From contig NZ_JAHGVE010000026.1 of the NCBI RefSeq assembly GCF_018835585.1, forward strand, positions 1 through 63,867: 63,867 nt of DNA, given 5' to 3'. Source of the stretch: Pelorhabdus rhamnosifermentans. GTDB lineage: Bacteria; Bacillota; Negativicutes; UMGS1260. The notes beneath the pieces are model-generated. The model was not told the DNA's origin, searched no databases, and saw only the letters and a program-made list of their open reading frames with translations. A program made the translations under genes and the position numbers. Positions 51,727 through 60,879 of this stretch are shown here, piece after piece (positions within the stretch are counted from its first letter, which is position 1; each line of letters starts with the position of its first letter).

Positions 51727-53091
51727 ATGACGATAACGACTCGACTAGCTGAATTTTTTTGCGAGTTAGAGTATGAAAAAATGCCTAAAGATGTTGTTGA
51801 GAAGGCAAAGGAAAATTTAATTGATAATTTGGCGGGGGCTATTCCAGCTGTTCATGTTGAGGATGTCAAAGGAATTACTGATGAATTAAAAAAGTATGAT
51901 AAACAGGAAGATTGTGTTCTGTGGGGTACCAATCAGCGGGCTTCGGTACAAAATGCAGCTTTAATTAACGGGATTGCGGCACATGCCTTGGAAATGGATG
52001 ATTTTCATCCGCAAGGTAAAATTCATATGGGGACAGTCGTCATACCAGCCGCGATAACCTTAGGGGAAAAACGCAAAATTTCCGGTAAAAAATTAATCAC
52101 TGCTTTAACAGCAGGCTATGAGACTGGCATTCGTATTGCAATCGGTGCCGGGACGGCTTCACATCGGTTGCATGGTTGGCATGCTACTTCATCGTGCGGT
52201 ATCTTTGGCGCTGCAATTAGCTCCGCAAAAATACTGGGTCTTTCAGTCAATCAGACTGTATCAGCGTTGGGCTTAGCAGGTACGCAAGCAAGTGGATTAT
52301 GGGCATTTTTGAAAGATGGCGCAAACAATAAAAAGCTTCACGGCGGGCATCCGGCCAGCGCCGGTATTACTTCGGCAATATTAGCTAAGGGAGGTATGAC
52401 TGGCCCCAGTTATATTTTGGAAGCTGAAGATGGTGGATTTTATCGAGCCACATCGGATGAATATAACTTTGCTAGTGTTACGGAGGGACTCGGGGAAAAA
52501 TATAATGTATTACGCGTAGGCCGCAAACCCTATGCTTGCTGCCGCAGCATGCACTTATCAATTGAAGGGGCTTTGGAATTAGTCAAAGAACATAAGCTCA
52601 ATGCTGAAGATATTGAAAAAATTGATGTTTATACCTATGAAATCGGTGTAAAGCAATGTGGTATTTATCCGAAACCGCAAAATGTATTTGAAGCTAAATT
52701 CTCCATTCCATACGGTATTGCTGTTGCATTTCTTGATGGTGGTGCGGGAGTTGCGCAATTTACTGAGCAGCGGATAAAAGACCCGGCAATAATGAATTTG
52801 TGTAGCAAAATTGATGTTCATGTTTCAGACGAGTATACGAAACATTATCCGGCAAATTGGGGATGTGAAATGCGGGTGCGGACTAAAGATGGCCGCCAGC
52901 TGACTAAAGTGGTGTGGAATGGTAGGGGCGGTCCGGAAAATCCGATGACAAGGGAAGAACTGTCTTCAAAATTTAGGTGCCTAGCAGGGGAAGTACTTTC
53001 TGATAAGCGCATGGATGAAATTATTAGCACCATATACAATTTAGAACAGGTGAAAGATATCTCAGAATTAACTGCTTTACTTGTACCATAA
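51727..53091 (+). CDS. MmgE/PrpD family protein, copy 2
   Basis: The 454-residue paralogue of the gene at 49042, diverged in sequence. It has NLIDNLAGAIPAV, HALEMDDFHPQGKIHMGTVVIPAA (where copy 1 has YDDTHVGGVVHPSA), HGWHATSSCGIFGAA, NKKLHGGHPASAG and RKPYACCRSMH. The changed active-site neighbourhood suggests a different substrate or a different step from copy 1, e.g. epimerisation in one and elimination in the other. The ATG follows AAAGGAGAGAATAAT. It is part of the same operon-like run. Confidence 0.87.
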   Translation: MTITTRLAEFFCELEYEKMPKDVVEKAKENLIDNLAGAIPAVHVEDVKGITDELKKYDKQEDCVLWGTNQRASVQNAALINGIAAHALEMDDFHPQGKIHMGTVVIPAAITLGEKRKISGKKLITALTAGYETGIRIAIGAGTASHRLHGWHATSSCGIFGAAISSAKILGLSVNQTVSALGLAGTQASGLWAFLKDGANNKKLHGGHPASAGITSAILAKGGMTGPSYILEAEDGGFYRATSDEYNFASVTEGLGEKYNVLRVGRKPYACCRSMHLSIEGALELVKEHKLNAEDIEKIDVYTYEIGVKQCGIYPKPQNVFEAKFSIPYGIAVAFLDGGAGVAQFTEQRIKDPAIMNLCSKIDVHVSDEYTKHYPANWGCEMRVRTKDGRQLTKVVWNGRGGPENPMTREELSSKFRCLAGEVLSDKRMDEIISTIYNLEQVKDISELTALLVP

Positions 53092-53155
53092 GCAGATGAT
53101 ACTGCTTGTTTAACAAGCGGACAGAGAATTAGTTAAATAATGGAGTGTGTGATAT

Positions 53156-53533
53156 ATGAAAAAAGTAGTATTTAGCGAAAGTGCGCCTAAAGCAATTGGT
53201 CCGTACTCTCAGGCTATTAAGGCCAATGGCTTTTTGTTTATTTCAGGTCAACTGCCTGTTTTTCCAGCAACTGGTGAATTTGCTGTTGGCGGTATTGAAG
53301 GTCAAACTAAGCAATCTCTGGAAAACCTGAAGGCAATATTAGTAGCGGAAAGTCTGTCTTTTGATAATGTTGTAAAAACAACGGTATTTCTCAAAGATAT
53401 GAATGATTTTGTTGCTATGAATAATGTGTATGCAAAATATTTCATTAAAGATTGTCCTGCCAGAGCTTGTATACAGGTTGCTAAATTGCCTAAAGATGCC
53501 TTGGTGGAGATTGAACTAGTTGCCGTGTGTTAA
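53156..53533 (+). CDS. RidA/YjgF-family enamine/imine deaminase
   Basis: The 125-residue protein, trimeric in the family, hydrolyses reactive 2-aminoacrylate-type enamines to keto acids and ammonia. Signatures are [26 protein letters not shown], the catalytic arginine in [13 protein letters not shown], and [10 protein letters not shown]. Its place after a PLP lyase fits scavenging of the lyase product. An imperfect terminator follows. Confidence 0.93.
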   Translation: MKKVVFSESAPKAIGPYSQAIKANGFLFISGQLPVFPATGEFAVGGIEGQTKQSLENLKAILVAESLSFDNVVKTTVFLKDMNDFVAMNNVYAKYFIKDCPARACIQVAKLPKDALVEIELVAVC

Positions 53534-53540
53534 ATATGGA

Positions 53541-53585
53541 TAAGCAAACAGACTTGCATTTATTGCAAGTCTAGTTTGCTTTCAC
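53541..53585 (+). terminator. Terminator-like hairpin after ridA
   Basis: AGCAAAC-A-GACTTGCA pairs with TGCAAGTC-TA-GTTTGCT, then TTTC. The stem is long but the T-run is short. Confidence 0.65.
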
Positions 53586-53649
53586 GTGAAAGGTATATCA
53601 ACATTTCACTTGGTGTCTATAAGTCTGAATAATAGAGGCGTAGTAAAAT

Positions 53650-55617
53650 ATGATACAAAATACATTTAAATTTAGAATCATAGGACTACTTGTAGCGTTT
53701 TCTTTTTTGTCAGCAGCAGTAATTGGTGGAGTTAGTTCCTATATGAATGTTAGTGCAACTAAAGAGAACATTTTCAGTAGCAATCAAACCATTGCAACAC
53801 AAATTTCTTATGAAATTGAGCGATTTATGGACGACAATGCTCAGCTAATCAAAACATTGTCTTTGTCACCGACTGCTTATTCGATGGATGCAACCAAACT
53901 AGGTGAATTGCTTAGGATTGCACAAAAAAACAATCCGGAATTCCAAACAATTTATGCTATGAATGCGGCTGGAATGCAAATTGCCAAAACATCATCAACG
54001 ACTATGAACAATAAAGTCAACGCAGATTATTTTAAAAAAGGGATGGCTGATAATCTCTATTTTTCGGATGTGTACATATCAGCAGTGTCAAAAACACCGA
54101 CAATTACAATTTCTACGCCAATTAAAGATCCAAACGGAAAAATTCTGGGTGTGTTAGCTGGTGATATAAGTCTCGAGAGCATTTGGAAAATTACGGAGCG
54201 GACCAAGATTGGTAAATCAGGTTATATTGATATTGTAGACAGCAAAGGAGGGTTAATTGCCCATCCTGACAAAGAAAGAGTTATCAAAAATGAAAGTATT
54301 AGCCAAGAAAACTACGTGCAAAGGGTCATATCTGGAAATAACGGCAATGCAGAAACTATGTCATCAGTCCAAATTGAATCGTTAATTGCTTTTTCTCCTA
54401 TCAAAACTTACAATTGGGGAGTAATTACGTATTTACCTACAAGTGAATTTACTGGCAATATGAAGCGTGCTTTACTGATTATGGCAGTCTTAATGTTGCT
54501 TGCCATAATTATAGCGGTTGCTACAGCTATTTATGTAGCTGGAAATATGACCAAACCGCTTAATCGACTAGTGAATGCTGCTGATAAAATTGCTGGCGGT
54601 GATTTGAGTCAGAAAATACAAGTTTCTGGTATGCTTGAAATTAATCAATTGGCAGTATCACTTGAAAAAATGCGTGAAGATTTGAAGAATATTATTCATG
54701 AAATTATGACCTCAGCCGGACATGTTTTATCAGCTTCTGAGCAGCTTTCAACTAACACAGAGCAGTCAGCTCAGGCTACGGGAATGGTGGCTGATACAAT
54801 AACTGAGTTGGCTAAAGGTTCTGATAAACAGGTTTCTGCAATTGGAACCACTTCTTCTGTGGTGGAGCAAGTATCAGGCGGGATTCAAAAAGTATCGGAA
54901 AATGCTAACAATATGACGGTCATAGCTGACCAGGCAGCATTAGCAGCGCAAGATGGCGGAAAATCAGTTGAGACTGTCATGAAGCAGATGAGTGTTATTG
55001 AAAAAACAGTGACTAATTCGGCAGAGTCTGTAATGAGACTTGGTCAGCGTTCTCAGAAAATTGGTCAGATTGTAGAAACGATTTCCGGTATTGCTGGGCA
55101 AACTAATTTATTAGCGCTAAATGCTGCTATAGAGGCAGCAAGGGCTGGTGAACAAGGCCGTGGTTTTGCTGTAGTAGCCGAAGAAGTACGTAAATTAGCT
55201 GAACAGTCTCAGGGAGCGGCTAAGCAAATTGCCGAATTAATTATTGAAGTTCAGACAGAGACAGAAAAAGCAGTTATTGCAATGAATGATGGGACTCAGG
55301 AGGTTAAGGTGGGCAGTGAAGTGGTTCATACTGCAGGACAGGCCTTCGGAAAAATTGTCAATTTAGTCGAGCAGGTATCAGGACAAGTCAAAGATATTTC
55401 AGCAGCGATGCAACAAATGGCCTCGGAAAGTGAAATTATTGTAGATTCGATCCATGATATTGATTTGGTCAGTAAAGCGGCATCTGGGCATACCCAAACA
55501 GTATCGGCTACTAGTGAAGAACAAGCAGCATCTATAGAGGAAATCTCCAGTGCTAGCCAAGCCTTAGCAAAAATGGCAGAAGAACTGCAAGACACAGTCA
55601 AAAAGTTTAAAATATAA
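53650..55617 (+). CDS. Methyl-accepting chemotaxis protein with Cache sensor
   Basis: The 655-residue chemoreceptor has TM1 at about residues 9-30. A periplasmic double-Cache-like domain (about 35-270) includes [38 protein letters not shown] and [19 protein letters not shown]2 (about 275-297), HAMP and the signalling hairpin with [21 protein letters not shown] follow. Cache domains bind organic acids, amino acids and similar small molecules. Lying inside a carboxylate-catabolism region, it may sense the pathway substrate; that is inference. Confidence 0.9.
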   Translation: MIQNTFKFRIIGLLVAFSFLSAAVIGGVSSYMNVSATKENIFSSNQTIATQISYEIERFMDDNAQLIKTLSLSPTAYSMDATKLGELLRIAQKNNPEFQTIYAMNAAGMQIAKTSSTTMNNKVNADYFKKGMADNLYFSDVYISAVSKTPTITISTPIKDPNGKILGVLAGDISLESIWKITERTKIGKSGYIDIVDSKGGLIAHPDKERVIKNESISQENYVQRVISGNNGNAETMSSVQIESLIAFSPIKTYNWGVITYLPTSEFTGNMKRALLIMAVLMLLAIIIAVATAIYVAGNMTKPLNRLVNAADKIAGGDLSQKIQVSGMLEINQLAVSLEKMREDLKNIIHEIMTSAGHVLSASEQLSTNTEQSAQATGMVADTITELAKGSDKQVSAIGTTSSVVEQVSGGIQKVSENANNMTVIADQAALAAQDGGKSVETVMKQMSVIEKTVTNSAESVMRLGQRSQKIGQIVETISGIAGQTNLLALNAAIEAARAGEQGRGFAVVAEEVRKLAEQSQGAAKQIAELIIEVQTETEKAVIAMNDGTQEVKVGSEVVHTAGQAFGKIVNLVEQVSGQVKDISAAMQQMASESEIIVDSIHDIDLVSKAASGHTQTVSATSEEQAASIEEISSASQALAKMAEELQDTVKKFKI

Positions 55618-55640
55618 TGGGCGGTTGTGTTCATGAATGA

Positions 55641-55752
55641 GTATCGGTAGCTAATGAAGAGCAGGCGGCTTCTATGAAAGAAAAATCAGTCGCCTGCCAA
55701 TCTTAAGCCAAAAAGGCGAAAGAACTGTAGGACTTCGTAAAAAAATATTGTA
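55641..55752 (+). pseudogene. Remnant of a second chemoreceptor C-terminus
   Basis: Translation gives VSVANEEQAASMKEKSVACQ, S, a stop, AKKAKEL, a stop, DFVKKYCI. This aligns with the end of the preceding receptor ([38 protein letters not shown]) with two in-frame stops. It marks the decayed 3' end of a tandem MCP copy. Confidence 0.75.
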
Positions 55753-55782
55753 TAATTTTGTAAGATGAATGGGAGGATTACC

Positions 55783-56352
55783 ATGGCAAAACTGTCTGTT
55801 GGCGATAAAATGCCGAATTTTAAATTTAATACAGCCTATGAGACAGGCAAAACGATAGAGGCTGTTCTTAAAGGAAAAGTGAGAACCGTTTTTTGGGTAT
55901 TGCGTTACATCGGTTGCCCAACCTGCCGTTATGATATCCATCTGATGGCAACGCGCTATCAGGAATTTCTTGACCTAGATACTCAGATTTTTGTCGTAAT
56001 GCAGAGTGATTCGGCCAATGTAAAGGAGAGCTTGCAGGATTCCGGTCTGCCTTTTGAAATAATTTGCGATACCAATATGGAGATTTATCGTAAGCTTGAG
56101 ATTCCTGCTACGTCCTGCAAGGAGGAACGGATGCCCACGCTTCCGGAAGACCTTGCTAAATTGGAGGAGAAAAGAAAAAGGGTTAAGGAATTGGGTTTGG
56201 TGCATGGAAAGTACGAGGGAAATGAGCAGCAACTTCCCGCTTTGTTTGTGACGGAAGAGGATGGCACGGTACGTTATGTCCATTATGCCAAGAATAGCAT
56301 TGATATGCCTACTGTGGATGAGATGTTGACATTATTAAAGGAATATAATTAA
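55783..56352 (+). CDS. Peroxiredoxin/AhpC-TSA-like thioredoxin-fold protein
   Basis: The 189-residue protein has a thioredoxin fold. An LRYIGCPTCRYDIHLMATRYQEF active site carries a CxxC pair, and QSDSANVKESLQDSGLPFEIICDTN resembles peroxiredoxin-like members. The C-terminus has GTVRYVHYAKNSIDMPTVDEML. A thiol-peroxidase or disulfide-reductase role is likely; the partner reductant is unknown. ATG 55783 follows GGGAGGATTACC. It is the last gene of module A and ends at a strong terminator. Confidence 0.82.
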   Translation: MAKLSVGDKMPNFKFNTAYETGKTIEAVLKGKVRTVFWVLRYIGCPTCRYDIHLMATRYQEFLDLDTQIFVVMQSDSANVKESLQDSGLPFEIICDTNMEIYRKLEIPATSCKEERMPTLPEDLAKLEEKRKRVKELGLVHGKYEGNEQQLPALFVTEEDGTVRYVHYAKNSIDMPTVDEMLTLLKEYN

Positions 56353-56358
56353 AGAAGT

Positions 56359-56398
56359 AAAAGAAGCCGGAACTGCTACAAGCGGCTTCTTTTCTATT
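56359..56398 (+). terminator. Intrinsic terminator of the peroxiredoxin-like gene
   Basis: AAAAGAAGCCG (56359-56369) pairs with CGGCTTCTTTT (56383-56393). Confidence 0.87.
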
Positions 56399-56417
56399 TT
56401 GACATGAGAACTTTACT
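56372..56417. repeat. Dispersed repeat, copy B
   Basis: TGCTACAAGCGGC, then TTTTCTATTTTGACATGAGA and ACTTTACT match the block at 46118-46161 with about one change in the 28-base core. It overlaps the 3' end of lysR paralogue 2. Confidence 0.75.
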
Positions 56418-57294
56418 TTTCAATATTAGAAGTTTTTGCTGCATAATTTGTTAGATATTCAACAAATGCTTTTACGGCGGATAGCTCCAATGATGTTGCC
56501 TGATAGATTAACCACGTTTTTCTTATTAAAGGGGTTCCATTGGTCCACTGTAATTCACGGGTATAAAGCTGATCATGTTGTCTCAATCCGATAGCAGGCA
56601 ATATGGCCCAACCAAGGCCATGGATAACCATTTGGCGACAAGTATCCATACTATCTACTTCCATAGAAATGTAGGGAGGACAAGAAAAAGATTGGCGCCA
56701 CCATTTTTCAATAAGGATTTGTAGTGTAGAGTCTGTTTCATAGTTTATGCGTGGCTGCTTAGGCAAGTTGTAAAAGCTAATGGGATGCTTTGATACCAAG
56801 CAGATGGGTTCTTCACGCAGTAAATGTTTTTCTTCATGCCCCACATAATCACCGCGAATAATCGCAAGTGAAATTTCTTCTTTTTGTATTAAGCGATTAA
56901 TTTTGTGGCTTAAACCAGTTTTAAGCGAGATTTCTACCTCAGGATAGCGAGTCAGAAAGCCTTTGAGTAGTCGTGGCAGTTCATAATGAGCATAAATAGA
57001 AGAACATCCTAAATGTAATGTACCTTGTACTTTATTTTCCATGTTTTTAATATTTTCTTTTGTTTTTTGCAATTTTATTAACATTTCTTTCATGTAGGAC
57101 AGGAGATATTCCCCTTGAGGGGTCACTAAAATGCCATTTGGATTTCTCATGACAAGATTTGCGCCAAATTCTTTCTCAAGATTTTTTAGTCGGTAAGTAA
57201 TGGCTGGCTGCGACATATAAAGACGCTCAGCAGCTTTGGTAATGTTTTTTTCTTCGAAAATAGTTTTTAAAATAATCCAATCTTTATCATCCAT
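56413..57294 (-). CDS. LysR-family regulator, paralogue 2
   Basis: The 293-residue LTTR has HTH MDDKDWIILKTIFEEKNITKAAERLYMSQPAITYRLKNLEKEFG and an effector domain starting GTLHLGCSSIYAHYELPRLLKGF. It parallels the regulator at 46510-47379 throughout. ATG 57294 is 7 bases after AAGGTGAT on the minus strand; the GTG at 57303 overlaps that site. It is divergent from the aconitase gene, with a 13-bp palindrome between them, so control of module B by a tricarboxylate is likely. Confidence 0.9.
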   Translation of the reverse strand: MDDKDWIILKTIFEEKNITKAAERLYMSQPAITYRLKNLEKEFGANLVMRNPNGILVTPQGEYLLSYMKEMLIKLQKTKENIKNMENKVQGTLHLGCSSIYAHYELPRLLKGFLTRYPEVEISLKTGLSHKINRLIQKEEISLAIIRGDYVGHEEKHLLREEPICLVSKHPISFYNLPKQPRINYETDSTLQILIEKWWRQSFSCPPYISMEVDSMDTCRQMVIHGLGWAILPAIGLRQHDQLYTRELQWTNGTPLIRKTWLIYQATSLELSAVKAFVEYLTNYAAKTSNIEK

Positions 57295-57371
57295 TGGTAT
57301 CACCTTTACTTTTTAAGATAAAAAAAAATTATCGACTTTAATAAAATTAAAATATTTTATTTATTGAGTTT

Positions 57372-57384
57372 ATTATACTATAAT
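57372..57384. promoter_or_regulatory. Candidate LysR box in the lysR-aconitase divergent region
   Basis: ATTATACTATAAT, a perfect 13-bp palindrome around one central base, matches the T-N11-A type LysR box. It may also serve as a -10 region. Confidence 0.45.
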
Positions 57385-57486
57385 TTTGTTAAAGTTCAAA
57401 TAATTATGGGATTATTGTTTATTCAATGTATTAAGGTGTAGGGTTGATCGTTGTTTTAATTCTAGAATGAAAAAAGGAGATTTATC

Positions 57487-59415
57487 ATGGGTAAAAATTT
57501 ATTTGAAAAAATTATTGCTTCACATTTAGTGTCAGGTACTATGACACCAGGCAGTGAGGTTGGCATTCGGATTGATCAGACGCTTACGCAGGATGCTTTA
57601 GGGACAATGGCTTATCTTCAATTTGAAGCGATGGGAGTTTCGACTGTAAAGACCCAGTCAGTTTCCTATGTGGACCACAATACGTTGCAGGACGGCTTTG
57701 AAAATGCCGATGATCATCGTTATCTTCAGACTGTTGCCGATAAACATGGTATTTTATATTCAAAAGCAGGTAACGGAATTTGCCATCAGGTTCACTTGGA
57801 ACGGTTCAGCCGCCCCGGTATTACTCTTATTGGCTCTGACAGTCACACACCCACTTCCGGTGCAGTCGGTATGGTTGCCATGGGAGTAGGCGGGATGGAT
57901 GTTGCGGTGGCCATGGCAGGAGGGGCTTTCTTTTTCAGTTATCCCAAGGTGATTCGCGTGAATTTGTATGGAGAATTGCAGCCCTGGGTTTCGGCCAAAG
58001 ATATTATTTTAGAAATGCTTCGCACTCTGACAACAAAAGGTAATGTCGGCACAGTTGTCGAGTATGCTGGACCAGGCTTAGCTCAATTGACAGTGCCGGA
58101 GCGTTCGACAATCACCAATATGGGGGCAGAACTCGGTGTTACGACATCTATTTTTCCCAGTGATGAACTGACTAGAACATTTTTTAAAGCGCAAGGTCGT
58201 GAAGACGATTGGTGTGAATTAGGGCCTGATAAAGATGCTCATTATGATCGTGTCATTGATATTGATTTAGCGACGCTTGTGCCAAGTGTAGCCTGTCCTC
58301 ATTCACCTGACAATGTTCGTACGATTCGTCAAATAGCTGGTCTAAAGGTTGACCAAGTATTAATTGGCAGCTGTACTAACTCCTCTTATCGTGATGTCAT
58401 GATGGTAGCATCTATGCTTAAAGGCAAACATATTCATCCTCATGTCAGTCTGGGGATTGCACCAGGCAGTAAACAAGTCTTATCGATGATTGCCAAAAAC
58501 GGTGCACTGAGCGATCTTGTTGCTGCTGGAGCACGTATTTTGGAAAGCACTTGTGGATTTTGCGTAGGCTGTGGGCAAGCACCGCAGACGCATGCTGTAT
58601 CCCTTCGTACAAATAATCGCAATTTTGAAGGACGAAGCGGTACCAAAGATGCTCAGGTATATTTGGTGAGTCCGGAAACAGCCGTAGCCGCGGCTCTTAA
58701 TGGTGTTGTAACTGATCCGCGTGATTTGAATCTTCCTTATCCTAAAATCGTTTTGCCGCCTATCTATGATATTGATGACAGCATGATTATTAAACCGTCC
58801 AATGATTTAGTAGTTGACGTATACCGTGGTCCCAATATTGGTGATCCACCGAAAAATACAGCTATGCCAACAGACTTAAAGGCGAAAGTAGCGATTAAAG
58901 TGGGCGATAAAATTACAACAGATCATATTATGCCTGCCGGTCCATTTTTGAAATACCGTTCAAATGTTCCGAAGTATAGCAATTATGTATTCTATCATAT
59001 GAATCCGGAGTTTCCGGCCAAATGCCGAAATAACCGTGAACAAGGATTTGCCTCGATAATTGTAGCCGGTCTTAGTTATGGTCAGGGCTCATCACGTGAA
59101 CATGCCGCATTGTGTCCTATGTATTTGGGAGTAAGAGTACTGTTAGCCAAGAGTGCCGAACGTATTCATTCAGCCAATTTGATTAATTTTGGCATACTTC
59201 AACTTACTTTTGTTGATGAGGCGGACTACGACCGCATCGATGTTGACGATGAATTGACGATTGACAACATTCATGAGGCAGTCAAGCAGGAAATCGTAAT
59301 TGTGCGCAATGTTACAAAGGGGCTTGATATGAAAACTTCTTGCAATCTTACACCGCGTCAACGGGATATTGTGTTAAGCGGCGGATTGTTAAATTATACA
59401 AGTAAAGCCAAATAG
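57487..59415 (+). CDS. Aconitate hydratase (single-chain, Aquifex type)
   Basis: The 642-residue 4Fe-4S hydro-lyase interconverts citrate, cis-aconitate and isocitrate. It is a fused LeuC-LeuD-like architecture. Cluster ligands are in IGSCTNSSYRD and STCGFCVGCGQAP. SDSHTPTSGAVGMVAMGVGGMDVAVAMAGG marks the substrate site. The swivel domain carries GLSYGQGSSREHAALCP. The length fits the short bacterial aconitase/homoaconitase subfamily, not AcnA or AcnB. The ATG follows AAAAGGAGATTTATC. Located with a PrpF-type isomerase and citD, it probably hydrates cis-aconitate to citrate for cleavage. Confidence 0.9.
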   Translation: MGKNLFEKIIASHLVSGTMTPGSEVGIRIDQTLTQDALGTMAYLQFEAMGVSTVKTQSVSYVDHNTLQDGFENADDHRYLQTVADKHGILYSKAGNGICHQVHLERFSRPGITLIGSDSHTPTSGAVGMVAMGVGGMDVAVAMAGGAFFFSYPKVIRVNLYGELQPWVSAKDIILEMLRTLTTKGNVGTVVEYAGPGLAQLTVPERSTITNMGAELGVTTSIFPSDELTRTFFKAQGREDDWCELGPDKDAHYDRVIDIDLATLVPSVACPHSPDNVRTIRQIAGLKVDQVLIGSCTNSSYRDVMMVASMLKGKHIHPHVSLGIAPGSKQVLSMIAKNGALSDLVAAGARILESTCGFCVGCGQAPQTHAVSLRTNNRNFEGRSGTKDAQVYLVSPETAVAAALNGVVTDPRDLNLPYPKIVLPPIYDIDDSMIIKPSNDLVVDVYRGPNIGDPPKNTAMPTDLKAKVAIKVGDKITTDHIMPAGPFLKYRSNVPKYSNYVFYHMNPEFPAKCRNNREQGFASIIVAGLSYGQGSSREHAALCPMYLGVRVLLAKSAERIHSANLINFGILQLTFVDEADYDRIDVDDELTIDNIHEAVKQEIVIVRNVTKGLDMKTSCNLTPRQRDIVLSGGLLNYTSKAK

Positions 59416-59434
59416 TGAAGGAATGAGAGAATAC

Positions 59435-60799
59435 ATGGATTTGTTTATTGTTTTTAAGAGCATTATTAAGGCTGGGCCGACGGTTTTGCTTCCGATAGTT
59501 ATTTTTCTATTTGCCGTTTGTTTTCGACTATCTATAGGCAAGGCAATACAAAGTGCATTAACTGTTGGCGCTGCTTTCGCAGGCTTGAAGTTAGTTATTG
59601 AGTTTTTGGCAAAAAGTTTAGGTCCTGCAACAAAAGCGATGGTTACACATATGGGCGTTCAATTGAATGTGATTGATATGGGTTTTGCCACAGTAGCTGC
59701 CATTGGCTGGAGCTCGCCTATTGTGCCCTTGATGGTTTTAGCACTTCTAGGGACGAACATTGCTTTATTGCTGCTCAATAAGACGAATACCTTAACTGTT
59801 GATATTTGGAATTATCATCATGCTCTCACTGTTGGTACTTTCGTTTACTTTGAGACAGACAACGTGACTGTTGCTGTGGCAGCAGCTGCTTGTACAGGGA
59901 TGTTTGTGTATAAAATGGCGGACTGGGCTTCTCCCCTCGTAAGCAAGTATTACAAACTACCCGGTGTCACTATTCCGGCAATTCATGCCTTGATGAACTT
60001 GCCAATTGCGGTTCCGATTAATTGGCTGTTCGATCGAATACCGGGATTCAATAAGATCGATTTTAACATGGAAACGCTGCGAAAATATTTTGGCGTTTTT
60101 GGACAACCCTTGATGATAGGTTTAATTCTCGGCGTGGGTATTGGTTTTTTATCTGGCTATGATCCCTATCAAGCTTTTGGTCTAGGCATCAATATGGCGG
60201 CAGCCATGATGCTGTTGCCCAAAATGACGCATTTATTTGTCGAGGGGTTAAAACCGATTTCAGAACAAGCCAGAAAGGTGACGGACAAGAAATTTAAGGG
60301 AAGAAAGATTCTGATTGGACTCGATCCGGCTGTTCTCTTAGGTGACGCGGCTGTTATTACAACGGCATTATTGATGGTGCCGATTTTGCTTGGACTTGCT
60401 GTCATTATACCCGGTAACAAGCTTTTACCTTTTGCTGACTTAGCTGCGCTACCCTATAAGGTAGCGATGGTTGTTGCTTTGACAAATGGGAATATATTCC
60501 GAAGCCTTATTTTATGTACTATTGCTTTTATTCCTTATTTTTACCTGGGAACATGGACAGCACCCATGGTTACGGCAGCTGCAACAGCGGTCGGATTAGG
60601 TGATAGTATTCCAGCGGGCATGATGATTAGTTCGCTGACAGGTACGACGATGCCTATTACCTTTATCATTTATAAAGTATTTGTGGGAAATCTCATGATT
60701 ACTGTGCCAATATTATTAGGCGTGTTTTTCGCTATCTGGTTCTTTATGGAGAAAAAAGTGATGCCAAAAGTAGAGTTAAGAGATAGTATTTCAGGTTGA
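59435..60799 (+). CDS. GatC-like EIIC permease (PTS galactitol-family), no PTS partners nearby
   Basis: The 454-residue, multi-helix membrane protein matches the galactitol-type EIIC family in length and pattern (IKAGPTVLLPIVIFLFAVCFRLSIGKAIQSALTVGAAF is its first part). Later stretches include LTVDIWNYHHALTVG and the GLDPAVLLGDAAVITTALLMVPI helix. EIIA and EIIB components are missing from the cluster, and the neighbours handle tricarboxylates, not sugars. It may work as a facilitator without phosphorylation. ATG 59435 is chosen for spacing after AAGGAATGAGAG; ATG 59423 is only one base after AAGGA. Confidence 0.8.
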   Translation: MDLFIVFKSIIKAGPTVLLPIVIFLFAVCFRLSIGKAIQSALTVGAAFAGLKLVIEFLAKSLGPATKAMVTHMGVQLNVIDMGFATVAAIGWSSPIVPLMVLALLGTNIALLLLNKTNTLTVDIWNYHHALTVGTFVYFETDNVTVAVAAAACTGMFVYKMADWASPLVSKYYKLPGVTIPAIHALMNLPIAVPINWLFDRIPGFNKIDFNMETLRKYFGVFGQPLMIGLILGVGIGFLSGYDPYQAFGLGINMAAAMMLLPKMTHLFVEGLKPISEQARKVTDKKFKGRKILIGLDPAVLLGDAAVITTALLMVPILLGLAVIIPGNKLLPFADLAALPYKVAMVVALTNGNIFRSLILCTIAFIPYFYLGTWTAPMVTAAATAVGLGDSIPAGMMISSLTGTTMPITFIIYKVFVGNLMITVPILLGVFFAIWFFMEKKVMPKVELRDSISG

Positions 60800-60879
60800 A
60801 AAGGTATTGAATAGGGTGTACTTTTCACGATACATGGATTTTTTATGGGCTAATTTATAAAAATGAGGAGGAGAATAAG

